Assembly (NCBI GenBank): GCA_030619415.1
Contig: JAUXBM010000024.1
Span: forward strand, 1 to 11,316
Direction: 5' to 3'
DNA: 11,316 bases
Origin: Chlorobiota bacterium
GTDB taxonomy: Bacteria > Bacteroidota > Bacteroidia > Bacteroidales > F082
Below the pieces are notes generated by a model. The model searched no databases. It was not told the DNA's origin and saw nothing but the letters and a program-made list of their open reading frames with translations. Position numbers and translations under genes: made by a program. Positions 1 through 7,820 of the stretch are shown here, piece after piece (positions within the stretch are counted from its first letter, which is position 1; every line of letters starts with the position of its first letter).

Positions 1-31
1 GAGTCTGTTGAAATATTGTAATAGCTAATCG

Positions 32-2446
32 ATGAAGCTTTTACCCCGAATTCTTTTGTTGCTTTCAGGTTTACTTTTAATTGTGCAGCTAAGTGCGCAG
101 CATGGAATATTTTCGGGTAGGATCATCGACAATGAATTCGGGGAGTCTCTGGTTGGATCCAACGTTTATGTGAAGAAAGAGATGTCAGTTGGTGGAGTAA
201 CTGATATCAATGGTTATTTCAGCATATCTGCATTACCGGGAGATTATATTTTTACCATTTCGTTTACCGGGATGAAAACCATTAACCTACCGGTAACCAT
301 AAAAGCGGATTCCACAATTTTCATGGAAATAAAACTGGATCCTTTCAGCACGCAATTTGATGAAGTTGTTGTTCGTGCCGGTAAGTTCGATAAAAAGCTG
401 GAAGATCAAACGGTATCAATCGAGGTAATGCAACCGCGAATTATTGATGCGAAAAATACACGATCAGTTGAAACAATACTGGATTTGACACCGGGGGTAA
501 CAATTTTAGACCAGGAACCTCAAATTAGGGGAGGAAGTGGTTTTACTTTTGGAGTAGGCAGTAAAGTGGCTGTTTTTATCGATGACCTTCCAATAATTGC
601 AGGTGATGCCGGTAAACCTGACTGGTCGTTGATACCCGTTGAAAACATCAAACAGATAGAAGTTGTGAAAGGAGCATCATCTGTGTTGTCAGGCTCTGCG
701 GCACTGAGCGGGGCAATTTATATTCGTACCAACTACCCGGGAATTAAACCCTTAACGAAAGTCAGGGCCTGGGGCGGATTGTTTACAGCACCACGCCTGC
801 CAGGCACAAAATGGTGGAATGGTGTGAATTATATTGGCGGGGCCAGCTTTTTACACACCAGGCAACTCGGTGATGGGCATACTGACCTTGTTGTCGGCGC
901 GGTTGTAATGACTGACCGCAGTTATATTGGCGCACCAAAACCCGGGCCATATGTGGATAACCCGGGGCCTGATTTAAGTGATGATGATATGATCAACCGG
1001 AAAGCCCGGTTCAACTTTAATATCAGGCGGCGGTCAAAAACTGTCAAAGGTCTGAATTTCGGTTTGAATGGAAACATTATGTATAAGAAAACCAGCAATG
1101 CCCTTGCCTGGCTCGACGATACAACCAATTTCTACAGGGCTTATCCGGGGGCTGTTTTATTGGCGAAAACATTAACCTTCTACCTCGACCCTTATTTCAA
1201 CCTTTATACAAATCGTGGCAATAAGCATTACTTTGCATCACGAATATTTTACAACAATGCAGATGCCATAGCCAATCAGTCAAACCGGGTGTTGATGATT
1301 TACAATGTCTATCAATTCAGTAAGACTTTTAAAAACCTTGGCAATCTTGATTTTCTGACCGGGGTTTCGAGCAATTATACAGATTCGCATGCCAGTTTAT
1401 ATGAGGCTTCCGGCTCGGAGCATAACTGGATGTGGAATTTATCTGCATATATGGAGTTAGAAAAGAAATTTGGCAATGCACTTAATTTGTCGGCAGGAAT
1501 GCGAATTGAGCACTTTCGTTTGAATGATTCAATTAGGGAAACCAAACCGATTTTCAGGATAGGAACTTCTATCAAACTCAGGCAGGAAACATACCTCAGG
1601 GCTTCAGTAGGGCAGGGGTACCGCTTCCCGACAATTACAGAGCGATACATAAAAACAACAGTCGGAAGCATTGGCGTTTTTGATAACCCTGATTTGATTT
1701 CGGAGGAAAGCTGGAATGCAGAAGTTGGATTAAAGCAAGGAATTAAGTTCAGTAAATTTTATGGTTATTTCGATATCGCTGTCTTTTACCAGGAGTATCA
1801 CAACACCATCGAATACCTTTTTGGTTTTTGGGATTCAACATACACTTTTGCTTTGGCAGGATTTAAATTTGTGAATACGGGTACCTCACAGGTAACAGGC
1901 ATTGATATTTCGGTTACAGGACAGTCGAAATTTGCACAGGGCTGGGAAATTAATTTATTATTGGGATATACTTATGTGATGCCAATTACTTTACAACCCA
2001 ATTATGTTTTTGCAAAAGACTATAACCCGGGGGGAGCCAAAGATTTTAGTTACGAAACAACCAGCGTTGACCCGAGCAGAAATATCCTTAAATATCGCTT
2101 TGTCCATTCGCTTAAGATGGACATAGAAATTAATTATCGATCGTTTAGTTATGGGGTGAGTATGAAGTATTTTAGTAAGATAGAAAACCTCGATATGGCC
2201 ATCTTTAATTTTGAGGATGTGACCAAAGAATCGGGTGGGACAATTCAGCCCATTTTGTACCGAAAATACTTTAATAATCACAACAACGGGAATATTATTT
2301 TTGATATGCGTCTGAGTTATCGGTTCCTTGAATACCATAAAGTGGCCATCATTTCTGATAATGTTTTCAATCGTTGGTACTCGTTGCGCCCACTTAAAGC
2401 CGAACCGATGAGAAGTGTAACCTTGCAGTATAGTTTGGATCTTTAA
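32..2446 (+). CDS. TonB-dependent outer-membrane receptor with carboxypeptidase-regulatory-like N-terminal domain
   Basis: This 804-residue protein should be an outer-membrane beta-barrel that imports a substrate using TonB/ExbBD energy. A signal peptide is visible: basic start MKLLPR, a leucine-rich core, then LSAQ near residue 23. Residues about 26-102 form a carboxypeptidase-regulatory-like beta domain (VGGVTDINGYFSI). FDEVVV at 109-114 sits where the Bacteroidota Ton box is expected. The plug covers about 123-235, with IRGG at 165-168, VFIDDLPI at 181-188 and VEVVKG-like QIEVVKGASS at 208-217. The remainder is barrel, including the receptor motif GYRFPTITERY. It ends in LQYSLDL, a barrel-like last strand with leucine in place of the usual terminal aromatic residue. 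At about 800 residues, and with no SusD gene beside it, it is not a SusC-type glycan importer; a siderophore, cofactor, metal or peptide is more likely, but the substrate cannot be read from the sequence. The start is the first ATG and gives a proper signal peptide; no clear promoter is visible in the 31 bases before it. Confidence 0.95.
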   Translation: MKLLPRILLLLSGLLLIVQLSAQHGIFSGRIIDNEFGESLVGSNVYVKKEMSVGGVTDINGYFSISALPGDYIFTISFTGMKTINLPVTIKADSTIFMEIKLDPFSTQFDEVVVRAGKFDKKLEDQTVSIEVMQPRIIDAKNTRSVETILDLTPGVTILDQEPQIRGGSGFTFGVGSKVAVFIDDLPIIAGDAGKPDWSLIPVENIKQIEVVKGASSVLSGSAALSGAIYIRTNYPGIKPLTKVRAWGGLFTAPRLPGTKWWNGVNYIGGASFLHTRQLGDGHTDLVVGAVVMTDRSYIGAPKPGPYVDNPGPDLSDDDMINRKARFNFNIRRRSKTVKGLNFGLNGNIMYKKTSNALAWLDDTTNFYRAYPGAVLLAKTLTFYLDPYFNLYTNRGNKHYFASRIFYNNADAIANQSNRVLMIYNVYQFSKTFKNLGNLDFLTGVSSNYTDSHASLYEASGSEHNWMWNLSAYMELEKKFGNALNLSAGMRIEHFRLNDSIRETKPIFRIGTSIKLRQETYLRASVGQGYRFPTITERYIKTTVGSIGVFDNPDLISEESWNAEVGLKQGIKFSKFYGYFDIAVFYQEYHNTIEYLFGFWDSTYTFALAGFKFVNTGTSQVTGIDISVTGQSKFAQGWEINLLLGYTYVMPITLQPNYVFAKDYNPGGAKDFSYETTSVDPSRNILKYRFVHSLKMDIEINYRSFSYGVSMKYFSKIENLDMAIFNFEDVTKESGGTIQPILYRKYFNNHNNGNIIFDMRLSYRFLEYHKVAIISDNVFNRWYSLRPLKAEPMRSVTLQYSLDL

Positions 2447-2475
2447 ATATTCAGACAAGAAAAGCGAAATGAGAA

Positions 2476-2507
2476 TTTGACGTTTAGAATTATTTATCTT
2501 ACTTTAG
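2476..2507 (+). promoter_or_regulatory. Candidate Bacteroidota-type promoter for the DUF4143 ATPase gene
   Basis: TTTG at 2476-2479 matches the -33 element, and TACTTTAG at 2500-2507 matches the -7 consensus TAnnTTTG with one mismatch. They are 20 bases apart, which is usual for the primary sigma factor of Bacteroidota. The gene starts about 40 bases downstream. This is an assignment by motif only. Confidence 0.35.
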
Positions 2508-2546
2508 CTTGAAAAATAAAAGCTGAACTTTTAATATTCAAGGTTA

Positions 2547-3695
2547 ATGCTAAAAAGAAATAGATTAACAAAAGCCATTAACTCTGCACTTCAACGCTCA
2601 CCCATCACTGCTATTCTGGGACCAAGACAGTGTGGAAAGACTACAATTAGCCTTGAGATTGCAGCACAATCATCACCCGCAACAATATTTGACCTTGAAG
2701 ACCCGGTGAATTATCAACAGTTATTTTCTGCACCTAAAATAACACTGGAGTCGTTAAAAGGGCTGATCATCATTGATGAAATTCAGCGAATGCCTGAACT
2801 TTTTCCAATTCTGCGGTTACTCGTGGATCGACCGGAGAGCCAAAGTCGATTTCTGATCCTCGGCAGCGCTTCACCTGGGTTGATTAAAAATACCTCGGAA
2901 ACTTTATCTGGAAGGATCAGTTTTGTGGATATGTCAGGATTTGTTTTGGATGAACTACCGGATAGCAATTACAAAGATCTTTGGATTAGGGGTGGATTTC
3001 CAAGGTCATACCTTGCGCAGAATAACACGAATAGCTATGCATGGCGGAATGATTTCATCCGCACCTTTTTAGAAAGGGATATTCCACAACTAGGAATCAA
3101 TTTACCTTCCGCAGCAATCCGCAGATTCTGGACGATGCTGGCACATTATCATGGACAAGTTTGGAACGGGTCTGAACTGGCCAGATCGTTGGGTGTTTCA
3201 GAGCCAACTACCCGGAGATACCTTGATATCCTCAATGGCGCCTACGTCGTCAGACAAATTCAACCCTGGTTTGAAAACCTCAAAAAGCGACAAGTGAAAT
3301 CTCCAAAGATTTATGTAAAGGACAGTGGCATTTTGCATACCTTACTTTCATTGGATAATGAATTAATACTTGCCCATCCTAAATTAGGTTCTTCGTGGGA
3401 AGGGTTTGTAATTGAACAGATCATAACCATAACTGGCTACCGCGACTTTTATTTCTGGGCTACATACAGTGGCGCTGAACTTGACCTTTTACTTTTTCAT
3501 AACAATAAACGAATTGGCTTTGAAATTAAATATACTGATGCACCGAAAACAACCCGGTCAATGCATGTTGCTATTAACGATTTAGCACTTCATAAATTGA
3601 TAATTGTATTTCCCGGCGACACATCTTATCGTCTTTCGCCAAAGATTACTGTTGTTGGAATACAGGATCTGAGAAAATTACTTGTCAATTTATAA
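2547..3695 (+). CDS. AAA ATPase with DUF4143 C-terminal domain
   Basis: This 382-residue protein has the two-part layout of a large, poorly characterised prokaryotic family: an N-terminal AAA_14-type ATPase and a C-terminal DUF4143 region. The Walker A motif GPRQCGKTT is at 25-33, the Walker B motif LIIIDEIQ at 73-80, and a sensor-like GSASP at 106-110. Residues about 205-235 look like a winged helix (ELARSLGVSEPTTRRYLDIL). The C-terminal part has GSSWEGFVIEQI at 281-292, then ELDLL at 311-315 and FEIKYT at 325-330. The order E...D...ExK (E290, D313, E326 and K328) is the PD-(D/E)XK nuclease-like pattern noted for this family. No toxin, antitoxin or mobile-element gene is adjacent, so it appears to be a single-gene unit. 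Its role is unknown; family members are often patchily distributed, which would fit horizontal acquisition. The length is normal and the frame intact. The start codon is preceded by AAGG three bases upstream. Confidence 0.9.
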   Translation: MLKRNRLTKAINSALQRSPITAILGPRQCGKTTISLEIAAQSSPATIFDLEDPVNYQQLFSAPKITLESLKGLIIIDEIQRMPELFPILRLLVDRPESQSRFLILGSASPGLIKNTSETLSGRISFVDMSGFVLDELPDSNYKDLWIRGGFPRSYLAQNNTNSYAWRNDFIRTFLERDIPQLGINLPSAAIRRFWTMLAHYHGQVWNGSELARSLGVSEPTTRRYLDILNGAYVVRQIQPWFENLKKRQVKSPKIYVKDSGILHTLLSLDNELILAHPKLGSSWEGFVIEQIITITGYRDFYFWATYSGAELDLLLFHNNKRIGFEIKYTDAPKTTRSMHVAINDLALHKLIIVFPGDTSYRLSPKITVVGIQDLRKLLVNL

Positions 3696-3855
3696 AGTCC
3701 ATCACCTTGCGTCCCAGGCATGCTTTGCATTGTTGTTCAGGGTGCCCACTATATTTATGTCACCAGGCAGGCATAAAAAATTGAACCTATCTCCTTGAAT
3801 TCTACTCTTCCTCAATCATAGTGTGAAACAACCAATAAAATAATTTTTGTTACAA

Positions 3856-3900
3856 GATTGACGAAAGACCTCGAACCCCGATTGACCTCCGACCTCCAAC
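3856..3900. repeat. Degenerate 24-base-period tandem duplication upstream of hmgA
   Basis: Two 21-base units starting with GATTGAC, at 3856-3876 and 3880-3900, match at 16 of 21 positions with a period of 24 bases. GACCTC occurs three times in the stretch (3867, 3884, 3891). The repeat lies in the 281-base gap between the ATPase gene and hmgA, about 40 bases upstream of the hmgA -7 element. The rest of that gap shows only weak structure: a TTTATG/CATAAA inverted repeat at 3754-3777 followed by a short A run. It could be a decayed dispersed repeat or a duplicated regulatory site. Confidence 0.45.
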
Positions 3901-3939
3901 TTCCTCTCGCAATCGTTTTCGAAACTGCCTCAATATTTT

Positions 3940-3947
3940 TATCTTTG
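3940..3947 (+). promoter_or_regulatory. Candidate -7 promoter element of hmgA
   Basis: TATCTTTG matches the Bacteroidota -7 consensus TAnnTTTG exactly. The expected -33 TTTG is only partly present as TTTTC at 3915-3919, 20 bases upstream. Transcription would begin near 3953, giving a leader of roughly 20-25 bases. A 7-base inverted repeat (TTTAATT at 3956-3962, AATTAAA at 3969-3975) ends one base before the ATG; it could be an operator or a start-site hairpin, though AT-rich DNA forms such matches by chance. Confidence 0.5.
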
Positions 3948-3976
3948 CGCTCAATTTTAATTTAATCCAATTAAAT

Positions 3977-5134
3977 ATGTCGCATTACCAGCGTCGTGGA
4001 GAGATTCCTTCAAAACGACACATAGTTTTCCGGAAACCAAATGGGGATTTATATGCCGAAGAATTAGTTTCAACTGAAGGTTTTTCGAATATCTATTCCA
4101 TTATATACCACCAGTACCCACCTACCCAGGTACTTAAAATTGATGATACATATTCGGTAGCTCCCGAAGTTGCAGTTGCTAATAATATGCAAAACAGGTC
4201 GTTTCGCGGGTTTGATGTTCAGCCAACGGATGATTATCTGGAAAGTCGAAAAGTGGTGTTATTTAATAGCGATGTTTATTTAAGCTTAGCGGCACCACGA
4301 AAATCGATGACCGATTATTTCTATAAAAATTCACAGGCCGATGAGATGATCTTTGTTCATGAGGGCAACGGTATTTTACATACAATTTATGGAGAGCTTC
4401 CCTTTGTAAAAGGAGATCATGTGGTTATCCCCCGCGGAACTGTTTACCAGTTGAGTTTCGAGGATGAAAACAACAGGCTGTTTATCACAGAATCATTCCA
4501 CCCACTGAGTTTCCCGAAAAGGTATGTGAACAAAGTAGGGCAGTTGCTCGAAAACTCACCCTTTTACGAAAGAGATATTAAGATTCCGGAAAAGTTGGTT
4601 ACGCACGATGAAAAGGGGGATTTTTTGGTGAAGATCAAACGCTCGGATATAATCTATCCATACCATTACAAGACCCACCCATTTGATGCCATTGGCTGGG
4701 ATGGATGTTTATATCCGTATGCACTTTCAATTTATGATTTTGAGCCGATGACCGGCCGCATCCATCAGCCACCGCCAATTCACCAGACTTTTGAAACCCC
4801 GGGATTTGTAACCTGTGCATTTGTCCCAAGATTGTACGATTACCATCCTGAAGCCATTCCTGCGCCGTACCATCACAGCAATGTTGATGCCGACGAAGTC
4901 CTTTATTATGTGGATGGCGATTTTATGAGCAGGAACAATATTCAGCGCGGACAAATTACCCTTCATCCAATTGGTATTCCGCACGGACCTCATCCCGGTA
5001 CAATTGAGAAAAGCATTGGTAAGAAACATACCCAGGAATATGCCGTAATGGTAGATACTTTTAAACCATTAAAACTGACAAAGGATGCAGTTGGCATTGA
5101 GGATAAAGAATATTTTAAAAGCTGGTTGCATTAA
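3977..5134 (+). CDS. hmgA: Homogentisate 1,2-dioxygenase
   Basis: This cytoplasmic non-haem Fe(II) enzyme opens the ring of homogentisate with O2 to give maleylacetoacetate, the middle step of tyrosine and phenylalanine breakdown. The 385 residues fit the short bacterial form; the human and Pseudomonas enzymes are about 430-445. It is a double cupin, with a degenerate N-terminal cupin (about 95-180, HEGNGILHTIYGELPF and DHVVIPRGT) and a C-terminal catalytic cupin. By analogy with the human enzyme (ligands H335, E341 and H371), the iron ligands should be H300 and E307 in PYHHSNVDADEV, and H336 in GIPHGPHPG. H269 in PPPIHQTFE probably corresponds to the catalytic base H292. These assignments were made by eye. 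hppD and fahA follow on the same strand. The ATG at 3977 is favoured because a -7 element lies just upstream and the N-terminus (MSHYQRRGEIP) is typical of the family. Confidence 0.95.
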   Translation: MSHYQRRGEIPSKRHIVFRKPNGDLYAEELVSTEGFSNIYSIIYHQYPPTQVLKIDDTYSVAPEVAVANNMQNRSFRGFDVQPTDDYLESRKVVLFNSDVYLSLAAPRKSMTDYFYKNSQADEMIFVHEGNGILHTIYGELPFVKGDHVVIPRGTVYQLSFEDENNRLFITESFHPLSFPKRYVNKVGQLLENSPFYERDIKIPEKLVTHDEKGDFLVKIKRSDIIYPYHYKTHPFDAIGWDGCLYPYALSIYDFEPMTGRIHQPPPIHQTFETPGFVTCAFVPRLYDYHPEAIPAPYHHSNVDADEVLYYVDGDFMSRNNIQRGQITLHPIGIPHGPHPGTIEKSIGKKHTQEYAVMVDTFKPLKLTKDAVGIEDKEYFKSWLH

Positions 5135-5160
5135 GCTACTATCTAAGCTGAAAAATTAAT

Positions 5161-5292
5161 CACGCAAAGACGCGAGACGCAAAAGTTTGAATTGAAACAA
5201 TTTAATGATTGTTATACTTTTTACTTAAAAAAATGAATATCTCATACATTTTATAAAATCACTTATTCTTTGCGACTTCACGGCTTTGCGTG
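5161..5292. repeat. Interrupted inverted repeat with CGCAAAG-rich arms in the hmgA-hppD gap
   Basis: The left arm at 5161-5184 reads CACGCAAAGACGCGAGACGC followed by AAAA. The right arm at 5268-5292, read on the other strand, starts CACGCAAAGCCGTGAAGTCG and continues CAAAG. They agree over about 24 positions apart from three substitutions and a one-base gap. Each arm carries the unit CGCAAA twice, so the arms are themselves short direct repeats. The 83-base centre is AT-rich and holds a small hairpin, AACAAT/ATTGTT at 5196-5213. The element fills most of the 221-base gap. I recall similar CGCAAAG-rich inverted repeats scattered through Bacteroidota genomes, but this is memory and not a search result. 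As RNA the arms could form a long stem between the two genes. There is no T run, so it is not a classical terminator. Confidence 0.75.
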
Positions 5293-5355
5293 AGGTTTTA
5301 GGAATAATTAAGGCTAAAGAAAAAAATAAATTTCGAATAACAAAAATTAATTTCA

Positions 5356-6447
5356 ATGACAAAATCACTTCCAATTAACGGAACAGACTATGTAGAATTT
5401 TATGTGGGCAACGCCAAGCAGGCAGCTCACTTTTATCAATCAGCTTTTGGGTTTCAACCGCTTGCTTATGCCGGACTCGAAACCGGACTGAAAGACCGTG
5501 CTTCTTATGTTGTAAGGCAGGACAAAATCACTCTTGTATTAACCGCGGCGCTTACACCTGATTCGCCTGTAGCAGAACACCAAAAAATGCATGGCGATGG
5601 CGTGAAAGTCATTGCACTTTGGGTTGATGATGCAAAACAGGCATTTGAGGAAACGGTCGCGAGGGGTGCCAAGCCTTACAAGGAACCCCAGGCCTCAAAA
5701 GATGAAAATGGCGAGGTAGTCATGTCAGGTATTCATACGTATGGCGATACCGTGCATATGTTTGTGGAAAGAAAAAATTATAAAGGTGATTTTCTCCCTG
5801 GTTTTATAAAATGGGAGCCGGAATACCAACCGGAAGATGCCGGTTTGCTTTATGTTGATCATATTGTTGGTAATGTTGGCTGGAATGAAATGGACACGGT
5901 TGCCAATTTCTACAGTCATGTTTTCGGGTTTGAACAATTGATCTCTTTTGATGATAAAGATATTTCAACAGAATACACGGCCTTGAAAAGTAAGGTGATG
6001 GCCAATGACAATATGTGGATTAAATTTCCCATTAACGAACCTGCCAAAGGCAAAAAGAAATCGCAGATAGAAGAATACCTCGATTTTTATGGTGGCCCGG
6101 GACCACAGCATTTGGCTTTAGCTACTGATGATATTGTAAAAACAATCTCAGCTTTGCGTGACAGGGGAGTGGATTTTCTTCACGTTCCTGATACATATTA
6201 TGGAACAGTTACCGAAAGGGTAGGGGAAATTGATGAAGACCTCGATGTATTGAAAAAGCACAAAATTCTGATCGACCGTGACGATTCGGGTTATTTGCTT
6301 CAACTTTTTACAAAACCTGTTGAAGACCGGCCAACTTTCTTTTTTGAGATTATCCAGCGAAAAGGAGCACAGTCATTTGGTAAAGGAAATTTCCAGGCTT
6401 TATTTGAGTCAATCGAAAGAGAGCAGGAGAGCAGGGGAACTTTGTAG
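5356..6447 (+). CDS. hppD: 4-Hydroxyphenylpyruvate dioxygenase
   Basis: This cytoplasmic Fe(II) enzyme turns 4-hydroxyphenylpyruvate into homogentisate by oxidative decarboxylation, ring hydroxylation and side-chain migration, supplying the substrate of HmgA. Two vicinal-oxygen-chelate halves are visible: the N-terminal half (about 10-140, starting DYVEFYVGNAKQAAHFY) and the catalytic half (about 165-345). The iron ligands are H169 in VDHIVGNV, H252 in GPGPQHLALAT and E331 in FFFEIIQRKGA, matching the two-His, one-Glu facial triad. The C-terminus FGKGNFQALFESIEREQ is the family's closing helix that covers the active site. The 363 residues are a normal length. A -7-like TAAATTTC (one mismatch to TAnnTTTG) lies at 5327-5334, but no good -33 element is spaced with it, so hppD may be transcribed from its own promoter or read through from hmgA. 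Confidence 0.97.
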   Translation: MTKSLPINGTDYVEFYVGNAKQAAHFYQSAFGFQPLAYAGLETGLKDRASYVVRQDKITLVLTAALTPDSPVAEHQKMHGDGVKVIALWVDDAKQAFEETVARGAKPYKEPQASKDENGEVVMSGIHTYGDTVHMFVERKNYKGDFLPGFIKWEPEYQPEDAGLLYVDHIVGNVGWNEMDTVANFYSHVFGFEQLISFDDKDISTEYTALKSKVMANDNMWIKFPINEPAKGKKKSQIEEYLDFYGGPGPQHLALATDDIVKTISALRDRGVDFLHVPDTYYGTVTERVGEIDEDLDVLKKHKILIDRDDSGYLLQLFTKPVEDRPTFFFEIIQRKGAQSFGKGNFQALFESIEREQESRGTL

Positions 6448-6511
6448 TTTTCAGTCTTCAGTCGACATTAATTAAACACAAAACTCAATTAACTATTAAC
6501 TTAAAGTATCA

Positions 6512-7786
6512 ATGATCAAAGCAAATGATCCATTATTGTCTTCCTGGATCGAAGTTCCAGGAAACAGCGATTTCCCAATACAAAATATACCTTTTGGTAT
6601 CATTCGTCCAAAAGGAAAAGATTCCAGACCTGCAACAAGGATAGGAAATATGGCAATCGACCTTTCTGCTCTTTGCGATGCAGGATATTTGAATGATCTT
6701 GATCTGGATGATCTTAGTGTGTTTTATGCACCTGTTCTTAATGATTTTATTTCTTTGGGAAAACCGGTTTGGCAAGCTGTCAGGCAGAAACTGTCAGGTT
6801 TATTTAATGTCAACAACAATGATCTGAAAGATGATGAGGGAACATTAAAGTTGGCTTTGTACTCGGTTGATGAGGTAGAAATGATGTTGCCTGTGCAAGT
6901 TGGTGATTACACCGATTTTTATTCCAGCATCGAACATGCGACCAATGTGGGCATCATGTTTAGGGATCCTGCCAATGCGTTATTACCCAACTGGAAGCAT
7001 ATTCCTGTTGGTTATCATGGCAGGAGTTCATCCATTGTTGTTTCGGGTACTGATATCCATCGTCCAAAAGGACAAACCAAAGCTGACGATGCAGATGCTC
7101 CTGTTTTCGGGCCTTCACGCCTGTTTGATTTTGAATTGGAAATGGCATTTATTGCCGGTAAAAAAACAGCACTTGGTGAAAGAATTACAACTGCTGAAGC
7201 TGAGGATGCTATTTTTGGAATGTTGCTTTTCAATGACCTGTCAGTCCGTGATATCCAAAAATGGGAATATGTCCCTCTCGGGCCATTCTTATCTAAAAGT
7301 TTTGGCTCAGTAGTTTCGCCATGGATTGTAACATTAGATGCATTGGAACCATTCAGGGTAAAAGGGCCCAGGCAAGATCCACCGGTACTTGATTATCTGA
7401 AATATACAGGTCATAAAAATATCGACATCAAACTCGAAGTTTCCATTCAACCCGAAGGAAGAGAGGAGAATATTGTCAGCAATTCCAATTACAAATATAT
7501 GTATTGGAATATGGCACAGCAACTTGCCCATCAAACAGTGAATGGTTGTAACATCAATGTTGGCGATATGTACGGATCAGGAACCATTTCCGGTCCAACA
7601 CCTGACTCTTACGGGTCGATGCTGGAATTATCGTGGAAAGGAACAAAACCACTAAAATTGAGTGATGGCAGCGAGCGTAAATTTATCCTCGATAACGATG
7701 CAATAATTATGCGTGGCCATACCGAAAAAGATGGTGTAAGGGTTGGCTTTGGGGAAGTAATAGTAAAAGTGCTCCCTGCTAAATAA
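6512..7786 (+). CDS. fahA: Fumarylacetoacetase
   Basis: This cytoplasmic hydrolase carries out the last step of tyrosine breakdown, splitting fumarylacetoacetate into fumarate and acetoacetate. The 424 residues are close to the human enzyme (419). An N-terminal SH3-like domain (about 15-120) precedes the catalytic beta-roll domain. Aligned by eye to the human enzyme, the metal ligands are D135 (TDFYSSIEH), E208 and E210 (FELEM), and D242 (NDLSVRD). The catalytic H142, R246, K262 (LSKSF) and E372 (GSMLEL) are all present. The D242-K262 and T358-E372 distances equal those in the human protein. It lies 64 bases downstream of hppD, with no clear promoter in the gap, so hppD-fahA is probably one transcript. 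The maleylacetoacetate isomerase needed between HmgA and FahA is not encoded nearby. Confidence 0.97.
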   Translation: MIKANDPLLSSWIEVPGNSDFPIQNIPFGIIRPKGKDSRPATRIGNMAIDLSALCDAGYLNDLDLDDLSVFYAPVLNDFISLGKPVWQAVRQKLSGLFNVNNNDLKDDEGTLKLALYSVDEVEMMLPVQVGDYTDFYSSIEHATNVGIMFRDPANALLPNWKHIPVGYHGRSSSIVVSGTDIHRPKGQTKADDADAPVFGPSRLFDFELEMAFIAGKKTALGERITTAEAEDAIFGMLLFNDLSVRDIQKWEYVPLGPFLSKSFGSVVSPWIVTLDALEPFRVKGPRQDPPVLDYLKYTGHKNIDIKLEVSIQPEGREENIVSNSNYKYMYWNMAQQLAHQTVNGCNINVGDMYGSGTISGPTPDSYGSMLELSWKGTKPLKLSDGSERKFILDNDAIIMRGHTEKDGVRVGFGEVIVKVLPAK

Positions 7787-7820
7787 TTGAAATTATGGTG
7801 TCAGGGAAAAGAATTATATT

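Noticed and set aside
1991..2458. 155-codon open frame antisense to the end of the TonB-dependent receptor gene
   Set aside because: It lies wholly opposite a strong, motif-supported gene and has no recognisable domain, promoter or start context.
2506..2542. Short inverted repeats (AGCTT/AAGCT and CTTGAA/TTCAAG) before the ATPase gene
   Set aside because: They are 5-6 base matches in AT-rich DNA, which are expected by chance, and there is no T run to suggest termination.
3754..3780. TTTATG/CATAAA inverted repeat followed by an A run as a terminator of the ATPase gene
   Set aside because: The stem is only 6 AT-rich pairs with a 12-base loop, and it is followed by A, not T, on the + strand, so it is not a credible intrinsic terminator in that direction.
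6900..7313. 137-codon + strand frame inside fahA
   Set aside because: It is an out-of-frame shadow of fahA, whose own frame holds all the catalytic residues over this stretch.
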